A DNA stretch of 64,000 bases from Cellulomonas sp. JZ18 (GTDB taxonomy: Bacteria; Actinomycetota; Actinomycetes; Actinomycetales; Cellulomonadaceae): NCBI RefSeq assembly GCF_009720485.1, contig NZ_CP045245.1:3658001-3722000 (forward strand), written 5' to 3'. The notes below the pieces were generated by a model. That model was not told the DNA's origin and ran no database searches. It saw nothing but the letters and a program-made list of their open reading frames with translations. Positions within the stretch are counted from its first letter, which is position 1; every line of letters begins with the position of its first letter. This document shows, in pieces, positions 46,584 to 55,366 of the stretch. The position numbers and the translations under genes were made by a program.

Positions 46584-47906
46584 ATGCGTCACGAGACCCC
46601 CACGGACCCGGCTCCCGACGCGCCCGGCGGCGGACGGGAGGGGTGGTCCCGGCCGGTCTCCGCCGGCGTGGTCTCGGCGCTGGTCGGCTTCACCAGCGCG
46701 TTCGTCGTCGTGCTGGCGGGGCTCACGAGCGTCGGCGCGGACCCGGACCAGGCGTCCAGCGGGCTGCTCGCGGTCAGCGTCACGATGGGCCTGTCGTGCA
46801 TCGTGCTCGCGTGGTCCACGCGGATGCCGATCACGGCCGCGTGGTCGACCCCCGGTGCCGCGCTGCTCGCGACGACCGGGGCCGTGGACGGCGGCTGGCC
46901 GGCGGCGGTCGGGGCCTTCCTCGTCACCGGCGCCCTCGTCGTCCTGACCGGTCTCGTGCCGCAGCTCGGTGCGCTGATCGCCCGCATCCCCGCCTCGGTC
47001 GCGCAGGCGATGCTCGCGGGCGTCCTGCTGCAGCTCTGCCTCGGGCCCGTCACGGGGCTCGCGGCGAACCCGGCCGGCGTCGTGCCCGTCGTGGTCGTCT
47101 GGCTGCTCGCGCTGCGGCTCGCACCGCGCTGGGCGGCGCCCCTCGCGTTCGTCACCGCGGCCGTCGTCATCGGGGTGCACGTCGTGACCTCCGGCGTGGC
47201 GGTCGACGCCGCCGCCCTCGTGCCGCGCGTCGAGCTCACCGCGCCGACGCTCACCCCCGGGGCCGTCGTCGGCGTCGCCCTGCCGCTGTGGCTCGTGACG
47301 ATGGCGTCGCAGAACGTGCCGGGCGTCGCGGTGATGAAGGGCCTCGGCTACGAGGTGCCGTGGCGCCGCTCGATGCTCGTGACCGGGACCGCGACCGTGG
47401 TGGGCGCACCGGCCGGGGGGCACGCCGTCAACCTCGCCGCGATCAGTGCGGCGCTCGCGGCCGGCCCAGAGGCCGGCGCGGACCGCGCCCGGCGCTGGGT
47501 CGCCAGCGTGACCGCCGGCGTCGTCCTCGTCGTGCTCGGCGTCGCCTCCGCGGCGTTCGGCACCCTCGTGGCGCTGGCGCCCGCCGGCGTCGTCCCCGCC
47601 GTCGCCGGGCTCGCCCTGCTCGGCACGCTCGCCGCCTCGCTGCGGGCGGCGCTCGCGGCGCCGGCCGAGCAGCTCCCCGCCGTCGTCGTCTTCGCGACCG
47701 CCGCCTCGGGCGTCGCCGTCGCGGGTGTGAGCGCCGCGTTCTGGGCCCTGCTCGCCGGGCTCGTCGTCCGAGCGGTGCTCGGGGTGCGACGGCCACGCGG
47801 GGGCGACGTGCCCGACCCGGTGGACGACCGGCCGGCACGGCACGCAGGCCCGCAGCCCGCCGAGGGCGCGGTCGCGGCCCGGGTCCACGGCGGGCGGGAC
47901 GCCTGA
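46584..47906 (+). CDS. benE: BenE-family transporter
   Basis: A 440-aa inner-membrane protein of the benzoate:H+ symporter (BenE) family with about 11-12 membrane segments. Family features are visible in WSTRMPITAAWSTPGAALLA near the N-terminus and in LVTMASQNVPGVAVMKGLGY with GAPAGGHAVNLAAISAALAA later. The first 20 residues and the last 40 are hydrophilic. The ATG at 46584 has AGAGGG upstream. No benzoate catabolic genes are in the window, so the substrate is uncertain. Confidence 0.9.
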   Translation: MRHETPTDPAPDAPGGGREGWSRPVSAGVVSALVGFTSAFVVVLAGLTSVGADPDQASSGLLAVSVTMGLSCIVLAWSTRMPITAAWSTPGAALLATTGAVDGGWPAAVGAFLVTGALVVLTGLVPQLGALIARIPASVAQAMLAGVLLQLCLGPVTGLAANPAGVVPVVVVWLLALRLAPRWAAPLAFVTAAVVIGVHVVTSGVAVDAAALVPRVELTAPTLTPGAVVGVALPLWLVTMASQNVPGVAVMKGLGYEVPWRRSMLVTGTATVVGAPAGGHAVNLAAISAALAAGPEAGADRARRWVASVTAGVVLVVLGVASAAFGTLVALAPAGVVPAVAGLALLGTLAASLRAALAAPAEQLPAVVVFATAASGVAVAGVSAAFWALLAGLVVRAVLGVRRPRGGDVPDPVDDRPARHAGPQPAEGAVAARVHGGRDA

Positions 47907-48211
47907 GCCCCACGCGGTGCACGCGCCGTCAGGCGAGCCACGCCGACGCGGCGTCGTGCCCGGCACGGCGTGCGAGCATCGCCCGGTGCTGCCGGACGGC
48001 CGCACCGTCCCCCGGGACAGTCGACCAGAGCCACCGGCCCCGCTGACCGCGAGAGCGCGCACCCCGGGCGGCGGTCCCGGCGCGCGGTCGCAGCCCGCCC
48101 TCGACGACGGGGCCGACGTTGCTGACGCCGACCGCCGGCATGTCGTGCGCCCCCCGTCCCGGATGGTGGCCGCGGCCGCGCCGGCGGGGCCGCGGCACCA
48201 CGCTGTCCGCC
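47907..48211. other. 305-bp gap holding a CN-hydrolase gene fragment
   Basis: No complete gene was found. Bases 48104-48150 match 43 of 47 bases of the CN-hydrolase gene (38935-38981). On the minus strand they would read HDMPAVGVSNVGPVVEGG, close to HDMPVVGVSNVGPVVGG of that enzyme. The remainder shows no recognisable product and may be a decayed gene. Confidence 0.6.
48104..48150 (-). repeat. 47-bp diverged copy of 38935-38981
   Basis: Four mismatches in 47 bases, with no indels. The amino-acid frame is kept across the match, consistent with a relic of a second CN-hydrolase gene or a partial duplication. Confidence 0.7.
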
Positions 48212-48724
48212 GTGACCGACCACGTGCACCAGGACCAGCCGGCGCCGACCGTCCGGCGCGTCACGGCGGACGACGCGCCGCAGTGGGCGCGGCTGTACGC
48301 GGGCTACCGGGCCTTCTACCGTCTGCCCGACGACCCCGAGGCGGTGGCGACGACCTGGCGGTGGGTCCTCGGCGAGCAGCACGGGCTCACCGGCCTCGTC
48401 GCGACCGCAGCGGACGGCACGACGCTGCTGGGCCTCGCGAACCTCCGCACGTTCGCACGGCCGTCGACCGGCACCCTCGGCCTCTACCTCGACGACCTCT
48501 TCACCGACCCCGCGGCCCGCCGGGCCGGGGTGGGTGCGGCCCTGCTGGACGCCGCGGCCGGGCTCGCCGCGCAGCGCGGCGCGAGCGTCGTGCGGTGGAT
48601 CACCGCGGCCGACAACGCGACCGCCCGCGCGCTCTACGACCGGCACGCCGACGCCACGCCGTGGGTCACCTACGACATGGCGCCCCGCGCCGCGCTCACG
48701 GCGGGAGCCGGCGCAGGTTCCTGA
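48212..48724 (+). CDS. GNAT-family N-acetyltransferase
   Basis: A 170-aa GNAT protein with the acetyl-CoA loop DPAARRAGVGAALLDAAAGL, preceded by strand LGLYLDDLFT and followed by ASVVRWITAADNATARALYD. The GTG at 48212 was chosen; an upstream extension runs into the gene-fragment region. It overlaps the convergent YdcF-like gene by 29 bases. Substrate unknown, perhaps an amine or peptide N-terminus. Confidence 0.9.
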   Translation: MTDHVHQDQPAPTVRRVTADDAPQWARLYAGYRAFYRLPDDPEAVATTWRWVLGEQHGLTGLVATAADGTTLLGLANLRTFARPSTGTLGLYLDDLFTDPAARRAGVGAALLDAAAGLAAQRGASVVRWITAADNATARALYDRHADATPWVTYDMAPRAALTAGAGAGS

Positions 48725-49277
48725 CGCCGAGCGCCGCCGCGACCGGCTTGACGAGCAGCAGCTCCCCGGGGCGGTAGTCCTCGCCGCGGCGCAGCCGGCG
48801 TGCGAGGTCCGGGCGCAGCTGCCACAGGTAGGCACGTCCCTTCTCCGCGTGCAGGGAGCTCGAGACGACCGCGATCGAGTCGGCGTCCTCGAGGAAGGGG
48901 ATCGCGTTCCGCACGTTCTCCCAGGTGGAGCGGCTCTCCCGGTCGAGCAGCACCGGGCCGCGGTAGCCCCGCTCGCGTGCGTACCGCGCGAGGAGCACGG
49001 CCTCGGGCACGCCGCCCGCGACGGCCCCGCCGCACAGCACGAGGACGCTCCGCGCCGCCGCCGGGTCGAGCGACCGCAGCCCCGCGCGCACGCGGTAGCG
49101 GTTGACGTGGTTGGCGCGACGGCCCCGGTTCCTGTAGCCGAGCACCACCACCGCGTCCCGGCCGCCCGCGCTCCGCCCGTCCCCGAGCCGACGCCTGCTC
49201 GCGCCCCGGTGCGCGACCTCGCCCCACACCACGGCGGCCACCAGCCCTGCGCACACGACCACCGGCAGCCGGACCAC
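48696..49277 (-). CDS. YdcF/ElyC-like DUF218 protein
   Basis: A 193-aa protein with an N-terminal hydrophobic segment (RLPVVVCAGLVAAVVWGEVA) and a DUF218 domain with DAVVVLGYRNRGRRANHVNR, SVLVLCGGAVAGGVPEAVLL, RESRSTWENVRNAIPFL and IAVVSSSLHAEKGRAYL. The acidic/Asn positions match the YdcF/SanA group, linked in other bacteria to envelope maintenance. The GTG at 49277 is the likely start. Confidence 0.85.
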   Translation of the reverse strand: MVRLPVVVCAGLVAAVVWGEVAHRGASRRRLGDGRSAGGRDAVVVLGYRNRGRRANHVNRYRVRAGLRSLDPAAARSVLVLCGGAVAGGVPEAVLLARYARERGYRGPVLLDRESRSTWENVRNAIPFLEDADSIAVVSSSLHAEKGRAYLWQLRPDLARRLRRGEDYRPGELLLVKPVAAALGVRNLRRLPP

Positions 49278-49336
49278 GGCGTCACGGTAGCGGGGCCGGG
49301 CGCAGCGGGGCCCAGCCCGCGGGTCCGCGCCGAGGT

Positions 49337-49879
49337 CTAGGCGGGGAGCATCGCCCGCAGGCGCCGGAGCTCGCGGCCCACCGCGTCGCGGTTCCCCGCC
49401 GCCTTCACCCACGCCGGCAGCCGGCTGGCCAGCGACGCGTTGCCGGGCTCCTGCTCGCGCACGGCGGCGGCCACGTACCGCTCCAGGTAGTCCAGGTGCG
49501 CCTCGTCGTAGGCCCACAGCACGCGCCCCTCGCACGGCGTCTGCAGCCACAGGTCCAGCCCCCGGTACAGGGGGCGTCCGCCCGCGCTCCGGTACACCGC
49601 CGGGCGCGCCGGGTGGCGGGTGACGGCGCCGCACTCCGCGCAGCGCACCGGGAGGTCGCGCGTCGTCCCGGGCACGTCCCGCTCGACCCGCGCCTGCCGC
49701 CCGCACCCGCCGCACCGGCCCTCCAGCACGACGGTCGTCCGCGCGGCCGTCGCGACCCAGCCGCGCCCCTCGTGGGTGAACCCGCACGTCGGGCAGGCCA
49801 CCCGGCACGGCGTGGCGACGGCCGGCTCCGCGCACCGGGGGCACCGCACCAGCACCCGGGACGCGTGCAGGTACCGCAT
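49337..49879 (-). CDS. zinc-ribbon protein of unknown function
   Basis: A 180-aa protein with three Cys pairs in its first half: LVRCPRCAEPAV, RVACPTCGFTHEG and EGRCGGCGRQARV, then VRCAECGAVT. These suggest two zinc ribbons. A C-terminal helical domain follows (YDEAHLDYLERYVAAAVREQ, GRELRRLRAMLP). The ATG at 49879 gives MRYLHASRVLVRCPRC; an earlier GTG at 49921 is possible. Similar TFIIB-type zinc-finger proteins occur in many bacteria without known role. Confidence 0.75.
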   Translation of the reverse strand: MRYLHASRVLVRCPRCAEPAVATPCRVACPTCGFTHEGRGWVATAARTTVVLEGRCGGCGRQARVERDVPGTTRDLPVRCAECGAVTRHPARPAVYRSAGGRPLYRGLDLWLQTPCEGRVLWAYDEAHLDYLERYVAAAVREQEPGNASLASRLPAWVKAAGNRDAVGRELRRLRAMLPA

Positions 49880-49969
49880 CGGCTCGTCCCTGTCCTGGAA
49901 CCGCGCTCCCGACCCCGTCACCGCGCCATCGTGCCCGGCGCTGCCGTCGCGGTCACCGGGAATCCCCCG

Positions 49970-50416
49970 TCACGCCCCGCCACGCGGGGACCCCCGGCGT
50001 GCGCGCCGGGCCTCACGGGCGCCCGGCTGCCGCCGTGCCGCCTCGTCGACGTCCTTGCACCACTCCGCGCGCCGGAGCGCGGCGACGTCACCCCTCGTCG
50101 GCTGGCGCCGGTGCTGCGCCTTCTCGTGCCGGCGCCGCTCCGCGACGACCGCGCGGTACCGCAGGTGGCTCGCCCGCGACGCCTCCAGGGCGTCGAGCGC
50201 CGCGAGCAGCGTGGCGTCGCTCCAGTCGCCGGTGCGGCGCGCGCCCAGCGGCCCGTCGCCGTGGTCCGGGACGCCGACGAGCCGGCGCAGGTGCCGCTCG
50301 GTGCCCTCGAACCCGAACGGCGCGTGGAGGTTCAGCAGCGAGCGCAGCGCGCTGGACCGGTGCCGCAGCGGCAGGTCCGCGTCGCGCACCCGGCGCGCCC
50401 ACCCCGTCCAGCTCAC
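49970..50416 (-). CDS. hypothetical protein
   Basis: A 148-aa basic protein without recognised domains. It is mostly helical (LRHRSSALRSLLNLHAPFGF, SDATLLAALDALEASRASHL) and has an Arg-rich C-terminus. The GTG at 50416 (SWTGWARRVRDADLPLR) was chosen. It is divergent from the DUF3806-like gene. Its high Arg and Ala content is partly a result of GC bias. Confidence 0.62.
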   Translation of the reverse strand: MSWTGWARRVRDADLPLRHRSSALRSLLNLHAPFGFEGTERHLRRLVGVPDHGDGPLGARRTGDWSDATLLAALDALEASRASHLRYRAVVAERRRHEKAQHRRQPTRGDVAALRRAEWCKDVDEAARRQPGAREARRARRGSPRGGA

Positions 50417-50500
50417 CGGCGCACGGTAGCGCGGGGCGCTCCTCGCACGGCAGCGGGTTCTCCGTGCCTCCCCGGGACCGCCCGCTGGCACACTGCGCCC

Positions 50501-50947
50501 ATGACCGGGCCTCGCCGACCAGCCCCCGCCCCGCAGGTGTCGCCCCTGAGCGAGGCCGAGGCGCAGTGGTGCCAGGACCAGCTCGCCGTCGCCGGCGTGC
50601 TCGCCGAGGCCTACGCGGGCGACGGCACGACGCCTCCCTCGCTCACCTCCCTCGACGCGGTCGTGGCGGGATGGCACGGCGACGACCGGGGGATCGACGT
50701 CAACACGGTCGTCAACGCCGTGGGCGTCGCGTTCGGCGAGCACGTGGCCCGCGACACCGGGCTGTCGTGGGTCATCGCCACGGACGAGCACGGCACCGAC
50801 CTGGCGCTGCACGGCCGGCCCGGCGACCTGCTCCTGCACCCCGCGAACGCCGTCGCGAAGCGCGTCGTCGAGGGCCGCACCCCGTTCGTCGCCGCCCTGC
50901 ACGCCGAGGTCGTGGCGGCGGTGCGGCGCGTGCGCCCGCAGCCGTGA
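50501..50947 (+). CDS. DUF3806-like protein
   Basis: A 148-aa soluble protein resembling DUF3806: SEAEAQWCQDQLAVAGVLAE, a central NTVVNAVGVAFGEHVARD, then WVIATDEHGTDLALHGRPGD and a C-terminal helix. Function unknown. The ATG at 50501 starts close to a likely promoter. The stop overlaps the GTG of the HEAT-repeat gene (GTGA), so the two are co-translated. Confidence 0.75.
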   Translation: MTGPRRPAPAPQVSPLSEAEAQWCQDQLAVAGVLAEAYAGDGTTPPSLTSLDAVVAGWHGDDRGIDVNTVVNAVGVAFGEHVARDTGLSWVIATDEHGTDLALHGRPGDLLLHPANAVAKRVVEGRTPFVAALHAEVVAAVRRVRPQP

Positions 50948-51846
50948 GCGCCGCCGAGGCGGGTGCGCTGTCGGGCGTCCCGTCGACGTCCGGGCAGGAG
51001 TCCCTCGTCGCCACCGTCGTCCGCTCGCAGCTGACCGCCCCCGACCGGGAGGTGCGCGTCGCCGCCCTGGACGGGCTCGTCGGGCTCGCCGCGCACGGCG
51101 ACGACGAGGCGCGGGCGCTGCTGCGGGAGGTCGTCACCCGGTACCGCGACACCGACCGGGAGGTCTACACGCGTGCGCTGAACCGCGTCGAGGTGTTCGG
51201 CGACCGGGGCCTGACCGAGCCGCTGCTCGCCGCGTTGTCCGACGAGGACCTCGGCTGCCAGGCCTGGGCCGCCGACGCCTGCGGGCGGCTGGGGGTGCAG
51301 GAGGCCGCGCCGCTGCTCGTCGGGCTCCTGACGCACCCCGACGGCATGGTCCGGGCGAGCGCGTGCGAGGCCCTCGGGGAGCTGCGCAACGCGCCCGCCG
51401 TCGGCGCGCTGGCCACCTGCGTCGACGACCCGTCCGAGCACGTCCGCGCCGCGGCGAGCAGGGCGCTGGCCCGCATCGGGACCGACGCCGCGGCCGACGC
51501 GCTGTGGGCGGCGTTCCTGGCCCGGCGGCACCCCCGGCCCGGCTACCTCCCGGGGGCGCTCGCCGCCTGCGGACCGGACGTCCACGCACGGCTCCTGGCC
51601 GCCACCGCGCACGCCGACCCGGAGATCCGGTACTGGGCCGCCCGCGCGCTGGGCGCGACCGGGGACGAGCGGTACGACGCCGTGCTGAGCCGGCTCGCCG
51701 CGGACGACCACGCGACGACGTCCACCGGCGCCCGGGTGAGCACGGGCGCGAGGCGCGGTCTGCGCGCGTCGCTGCGCGTGCGGGAACGGGACGGCGAGGA
51801 GCCGGGGCAGCCCAGCCCGCCGCCCGGGACGGCCACCCCCGCCTGA
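50944..51846 (+). CDS. HEAT-repeat protein
   Basis: A 300-aa protein made largely of HEAT/PBS-lyase-type repeats: REVRVAALDGLVGLAAHGDD, GLTEPLLAALSDEDLGCQAW, AAPLLVGLLTHPDGMVRASA, APAVGALATCVDDPSEHVRA and DPEIRYWAARALGATGDERY. Such proteins act as protein-protein scaffolds. The C-terminal 35 residues are disordered and charged. It is coupled by GTGA to the DUF3806-like gene, which may be its partner. Confidence 0.85.
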   Translation: MSAAEAGALSGVPSTSGQESLVATVVRSQLTAPDREVRVAALDGLVGLAAHGDDEARALLREVVTRYRDTDREVYTRALNRVEVFGDRGLTEPLLAALSDEDLGCQAWAADACGRLGVQEAAPLLVGLLTHPDGMVRASACEALGELRNAPAVGALATCVDDPSEHVRAAASRALARIGTDAAADALWAAFLARRHPRPGYLPGALAACGPDVHARLLAATAHADPEIRYWAARALGATGDERYDAVLSRLAADDHATTSTGARVSTGARRGLRASLRVRERDGEEPGQPSPPPGTATPA

Positions 51847-51915
51847 CGCCAGGGTGGCGCCACCGCACCCGCACGCACCGGCAGCGCCACGTCACGGCGC
51901 CCCGCATGCACCTGG

Positions 51916-51975
51916 TACGACCCCGTCCCGTGCGCCCCCGCCCCGTACGACTCCGTCCCGTACGCCTCCGTCCCC
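51916..51975 (+). repeat. four 15-bp imperfect tandem repeats
   Basis: Four units of about TACGACTCCGTCCCG lie end to end in the 157-bp gap after the HEAT-repeat gene. Units vary at two to four positions. They lie outside confident genes and may arise by slippage. Confidence 0.6.
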
Positions 51976-52003
51976 GCCCGCCCGTCGCGGTGCCCCCGAC
52001 GCG

Positions 52004-52318
52004 GTGAGCGCGCAGCGGCAGCGCCGTCCGCGCCGTCCCGGCGCCGTCCGCTCCGACCTCGAGGCGTGGTCCCACCTCGTCCGTCGCGCCGAGCGCCGCG
52101 AGCCCGCCGTGCCGTCCGGCTGCCCCCTCTGCGAGGGCGAGGACGGGCTCGACGCGCGCGACCGGCTCGAGGCGGTGGTCCGACGCGGCGGGAGGCAGGG
52201 GCGCCGGCTCGGGGCCCTGGTCCGCCCGCTCGACGAGCGGTTCGAGGCGGCCACCGTGCCCACGTGGGACGCGCCCGCGGGCCGGGGGTGGTGGCACGGC
52301 CGGACCTGGGACGCCTGA
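52004..52318 (+). CDS. small hypothetical protein
   Basis: A predicted 104-aa basic protein with a single CPLC motif (SGCPLCEGEDGLDARDRLEA) and a Trp-rich end (WDAPAGRGWWHGRTWDA). No family was recognised. The GTG at 52004 is preferred over an earlier start that would run through tandem-repeat DNA. Support is moderate: one clear frame and a plausible C-terminus. Confidence 0.5.
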   Translation: MSAQRQRRPRRPGAVRSDLEAWSHLVRRAERREPAVPSGCPLCEGEDGLDARDRLEAVVRRGGRQGRRLGALVRPLDERFEAATVPTWDAPAGRGWWHGRTWDA

Positions 52319-52460
52319 CCCGGCCGGCGTCGCGTGCGCCGACCGGGGGACCTGCCCGGCCCGCCCCTCAGCACCGCGGGGCGCCCGCCGACAGGACGTG
52401 CACGGGACCAGCGGCGCACCGCCGCGACGGGGGTGGTCACGTCGACGGGACGGACCAGAC

Positions 52461-53066
52461 ATGCACGACCTCGCACCCTGCACCGTGTTCGTCGACGACC
52501 GCGCCGTCCTCGGCCACGTCGCGACGTGCGCGGACGGCGTGCTGTCGTTCGTGCCCGACCACGGGATCCTGGGCGGGGCGGTCCAGGCCGGGGACGACGT
52601 CGCGCTGCAGGTGCTGGACGACGTGCGCGGCGAGGTGCGGTACACCGGGCGGGTCACGCACGTCGGTGCGACGACGGTGCAGGTGGAGTACCTCGAGCTC
52701 GTCTCGACCGTGCAGAAGCGACGCTCGGCGCGGGTGCGGCTGACCCAGATCTGCACGGGCGTCGTGCGCTCCCCCGACGGCGCCACGCGGCGCCTCACGT
52801 TCGTCGTCGTGGACCTCGCCGCGCACGGCGTGCGGGTCTCCACGACCGCGGGCCTGGCGGTACGGGACCGCGTCCGGTTCACGTTCCCGACGCCCGAGCG
52901 CGGTCTCGCGCTCGAGGCGGAGGTGGTGCGCGTCCAGGAGACGACCACCGGCACGACGCACTACGGCTGCCGGTTCGTGGGTCTCGACGAGAAGGACGAG
53001 GACGCGCTGTTCCGCTACGTGCTGCGCACGCAGGGCGAGCAGCGGCGCGCGCGCGTGCGGGACTGA
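52461..53066 (+). CDS. PilZ-domain protein (YcgR-like)
   Basis: A 201-aa protein with an N-terminal YcgR-like beta domain (VLQVLDDVRGEVRYTGRVTH) and a C-terminal PilZ domain. The PilZ c-di-GMP motifs are recognisable as QKRRSARVRL (RxxxR) and VDLAAHGVRV, a variant of D/NxSxxG with Ala in the Ser position. Binding of c-di-GMP is plausible but weakened by that change. The ATG at 52461 was chosen. No flagellar genes are nearby. Confidence 0.82.
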   Translation: MHDLAPCTVFVDDRAVLGHVATCADGVLSFVPDHGILGGAVQAGDDVALQVLDDVRGEVRYTGRVTHVGATTVQVEYLELVSTVQKRRSARVRLTQICTGVVRSPDGATRRLTFVVVDLAAHGVRVSTTAGLAVRDRVRFTFPTPERGLALEAEVVRVQETTTGTTHYGCRFVGLDEKDEDALFRYVLRTQGEQRRARVRD

Positions 53067-53143
53067 GCCCGGGCCCCGGCGCCGCTGCCGGCGTCGGACG
53101 CCCTCGAGATGCTCAGCGTACTGAGGGTTGGCACGCTGGTGCC

Positions 53144-53967
53144 ATGCAGACGACGAGCGCAGCAGTCGGCCGGCCCGCCACGTCCCGCGACCACGTCCGG
53201 CAGGTCACGGTCCTGCTCGGGGCCGCGCTCGCGATCGCCGGCGCCGCGGTCGGCTCGGGTGCGTTCGGGGGCAGCCCGTGGCCGAGGCGGCGGGCGGCGC
53301 GCTCTCCGCGACCGCGACGCCGCTCGCCCCCGACCGCCCCGCGTTCTCGATCTGGTCCGCCGTCTACACCGGGCTCGCCGTGTTCGCCGTCGTCCAGGCC
53401 CTGCCCCGCCGGGCGGGCGACCGGCGGCTGCGCGCGGTCTCGTGGTGGGTGCTGGCGTCGATGGTGCTCAACGCCCTGTGGATCGCGACCGTGCAGGCGG
53501 ACTCCGTGGGCGGCAGCGTCCTCGTCATCCTCGCGCTCGTCGCCGTCCTCGCGACCGTCCTCGTCCGGCTCGTCCGCATCCCGCACACCGACACCGCGGC
53601 CTCCCTGGTGACCGACGTGACCGTGGGCCTCTACCTCGGCTGGGTGAGCGTCGCGACGCTGGCCAACGTGGCCGCGTTCCTCGCGGTCGCCGAGGTCGGC
53701 GGGCTCGGCCTCGGCGCGACGACGTGGTCGGTCGTCGTGCTCGCGGTCGCCGCCGTCCTCGCGGTCGCGTACGCGGTGGTCGCGCGGGGACGCCCGTCGG
53801 TCGCGGTCCCGATCGGCCTGGCGACGGCCTGGGGTCTGACGTGGATCGGCGTCGGCCGCACGGCGGGGCCGCTCGTCGACGGCACGGTGGCGACGGCCGC
53901 CTTCGTGGCCGCCGCGGTCGCGCTCGTGGCGCCGCTCGTCACGACGCTGCTCGCCCGCCGTCGCTGA
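53144..53967 (+). pseudogene. TspO/MBR-like tryptophan-rich membrane protein, frameshifted
   Basis: The N-terminal part in one frame (TSRDHVRQVTVLLGAALAIA, GAAVGSGAFGG) continues in another as PVAEAAGGALSATATPLAPD and FSIWSAVYTGLAVFAVVQA. The latter is the signature of the TspO/MBR-related bacterial group. Later membrane segments and a C-terminal ARRR follow. One extra base at the G run 53267-53271, or in the CCC just after it, restores a 274-aa protein. The ATG at 53144 is the start. A short palindrome (53112-53125) lies upstream. TspO proteins bind tetrapyrroles; the role here is unknown. Confidence 0.8.
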
Positions 53968-54060
53968 CGTCGCCGCACCCCCGCCCCGCGCTGAGAGGCC
54001 GACGAGCGTGGCTCCTCGCCCGCGGGGACCCGACCGCCGCCCGCGCGCCTCTGCGACCAT

Positions 54061-55188
54061 GTGCCCGTGCTCGCCGACGTCGCCGGGGTGACCCTCTCCT
54101 ACCAGCTGCACGGTCCCGCCGAGGCACCCGTGCTCGTCCTGCTGCACGGCATGGGTGCCGCGAGCGACGGGTCCTCCTGGCGGGACGTCGTGCCGCTGCT
54201 GGCCGGCGACCACCGGCTCGTCGTCCCGGACCTGCGCGGCCACGGCGCGAGCAGCCGGCCGGGCAGCTACACGCTGGACGAGATGGCCGACGACGTCGCG
54301 CGGCTGCTCGACCTGCTCGGCGTGCGCGACGCCACCGTGGTGGGGCACTCCATGGGCGGGGTGGTCGCCGTCGTGCTCGCGCAGGCACGGCCCGACCTCG
54401 TCGCCGCGCTCGTCGTCGAGGACTCGTCCCCGCCGCCGCCGTTCGGGCTCCCGCCCGTCGACGTGTCCCCGCCGCCGCGCCCCGGCGGTCCGGTGCCCTA
54501 CGACGTCGAGGTGCGCCCGGCCGTCCTGCGCGAGCTCGGGCGGCCCGGCGCGGCGTGGGCGCGCCGCGCGCACGAGGTCACGGTGCCGACGCTCGTCGTC
54601 GGCGGCGGGCCGACCAGCTTCGTCGACCAGGACCGGCTCGCGGCGCTCGCGGCGCGCTTCCCGGCCGGCACGATGGCGACGATCGACGCGGGGCACGACG
54701 TGCACCCGACGCGTCCCGAGGAGTTCGTCGCGCTGCTGCGCCGCTGGTGGGCGCAGCAGGGGCAGGTCGCGGCGGACCGTCCCGACGCCGGGCGCGCGAC
54801 GGTGCACGTCCGCGGCGCGCTGACCGACGGCGAGCTGGAGGCGCTGCACGCCGCCGCGTTCGGCGGTCCCCCGTCGGCGACGCCCTGGCGCCGACGGCTG
54901 GACCGGCACAGCCTCACGTGGGTGACCGCCCGCATGGACGGGCGGCTCGTGGGGTTCGTCAACGTCATCGGTGACGGCGGCGAGCACGCGGTCCTGCTCG
55001 ACACGTGCGTCGCACCCGACGTGGAGCGGCGCGGCGTCGGGCGGGCGCTCGTGGCGGCCGCGGCGGACGAGGCCCGGCGGAACGGCTGCACCTGGCTGCA
55101 CGCCGACTACGAGCCCCGGTTCGCGCGCTTCTACGAGAACGCCTGCGGTTTCCGGCCCACCGAGGCGGGCGTGCTGCGCCTGGTCTGA
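54061..55188 (+). CDS. alpha/beta hydrolase fused to GNAT acetyltransferase
   Basis: A 375-aa two-domain protein. Residues 1-235 are an alpha/beta hydrolase with oxyanion LLHGMGAASDGSSWRDVVPL, nucleophile elbow VGHSMGGVV, and an Asp/His region ATIDAGHDVHPTRP. Residues 250-375 are a GNAT domain with GEHAVLLDTCVAPDVERRGV and GRALVAAAADEARRNGC, ending FYENACGFRPTEAG. Both active-site sets look complete. The frame is continuous, so this is a true fusion. It starts with GTG at 54061. Substrates are unknown. Confidence 0.85.
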   Translation: MPVLADVAGVTLSYQLHGPAEAPVLVLLHGMGAASDGSSWRDVVPLLAGDHRLVVPDLRGHGASSRPGSYTLDEMADDVARLLDLLGVRDATVVGHSMGGVVAVVLAQARPDLVAALVVEDSSPPPPFGLPPVDVSPPPRPGGPVPYDVEVRPAVLRELGRPGAAWARRAHEVTVPTLVVGGGPTSFVDQDRLAALAARFPAGTMATIDAGHDVHPTRPEEFVALLRRWWAQQGQVAADRPDAGRATVHVRGALTDGELEALHAAAFGGPPSATPWRRRLDRHSLTWVTARMDGRLVGFVNVIGDGGEHAVLLDTCVAPDVERRGVGRALVAAAADEARRNGCTWLHADYEPRFARFYENACGFRPTEAGVLRLV

Positions 55189-55366
55189 CCTGCGCCCGAG
55201 GCGCCGCCGTGCGCGGCGACGGGGCGGCCGAGGCGTCGCGTCCGGGGCGAGCAGCGGCGGCCGCGGCGCTCCAGCGGGTGAGACGGATGAACCCGAACGG
55301 GTGACACCGCGGTCTTCTTGACCCTTCGCGCCACCCTGCCCGCCCGTCCCTCCCCGGGAGGACACC

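Noticed and set aside
47929-48264. A minus-strand protein containing the CN-hydrolase-like stretch
   Set aside because: Similarity is limited to about 16 residues; the rest lacks the catalytic Glu, Lys and Cys regions.
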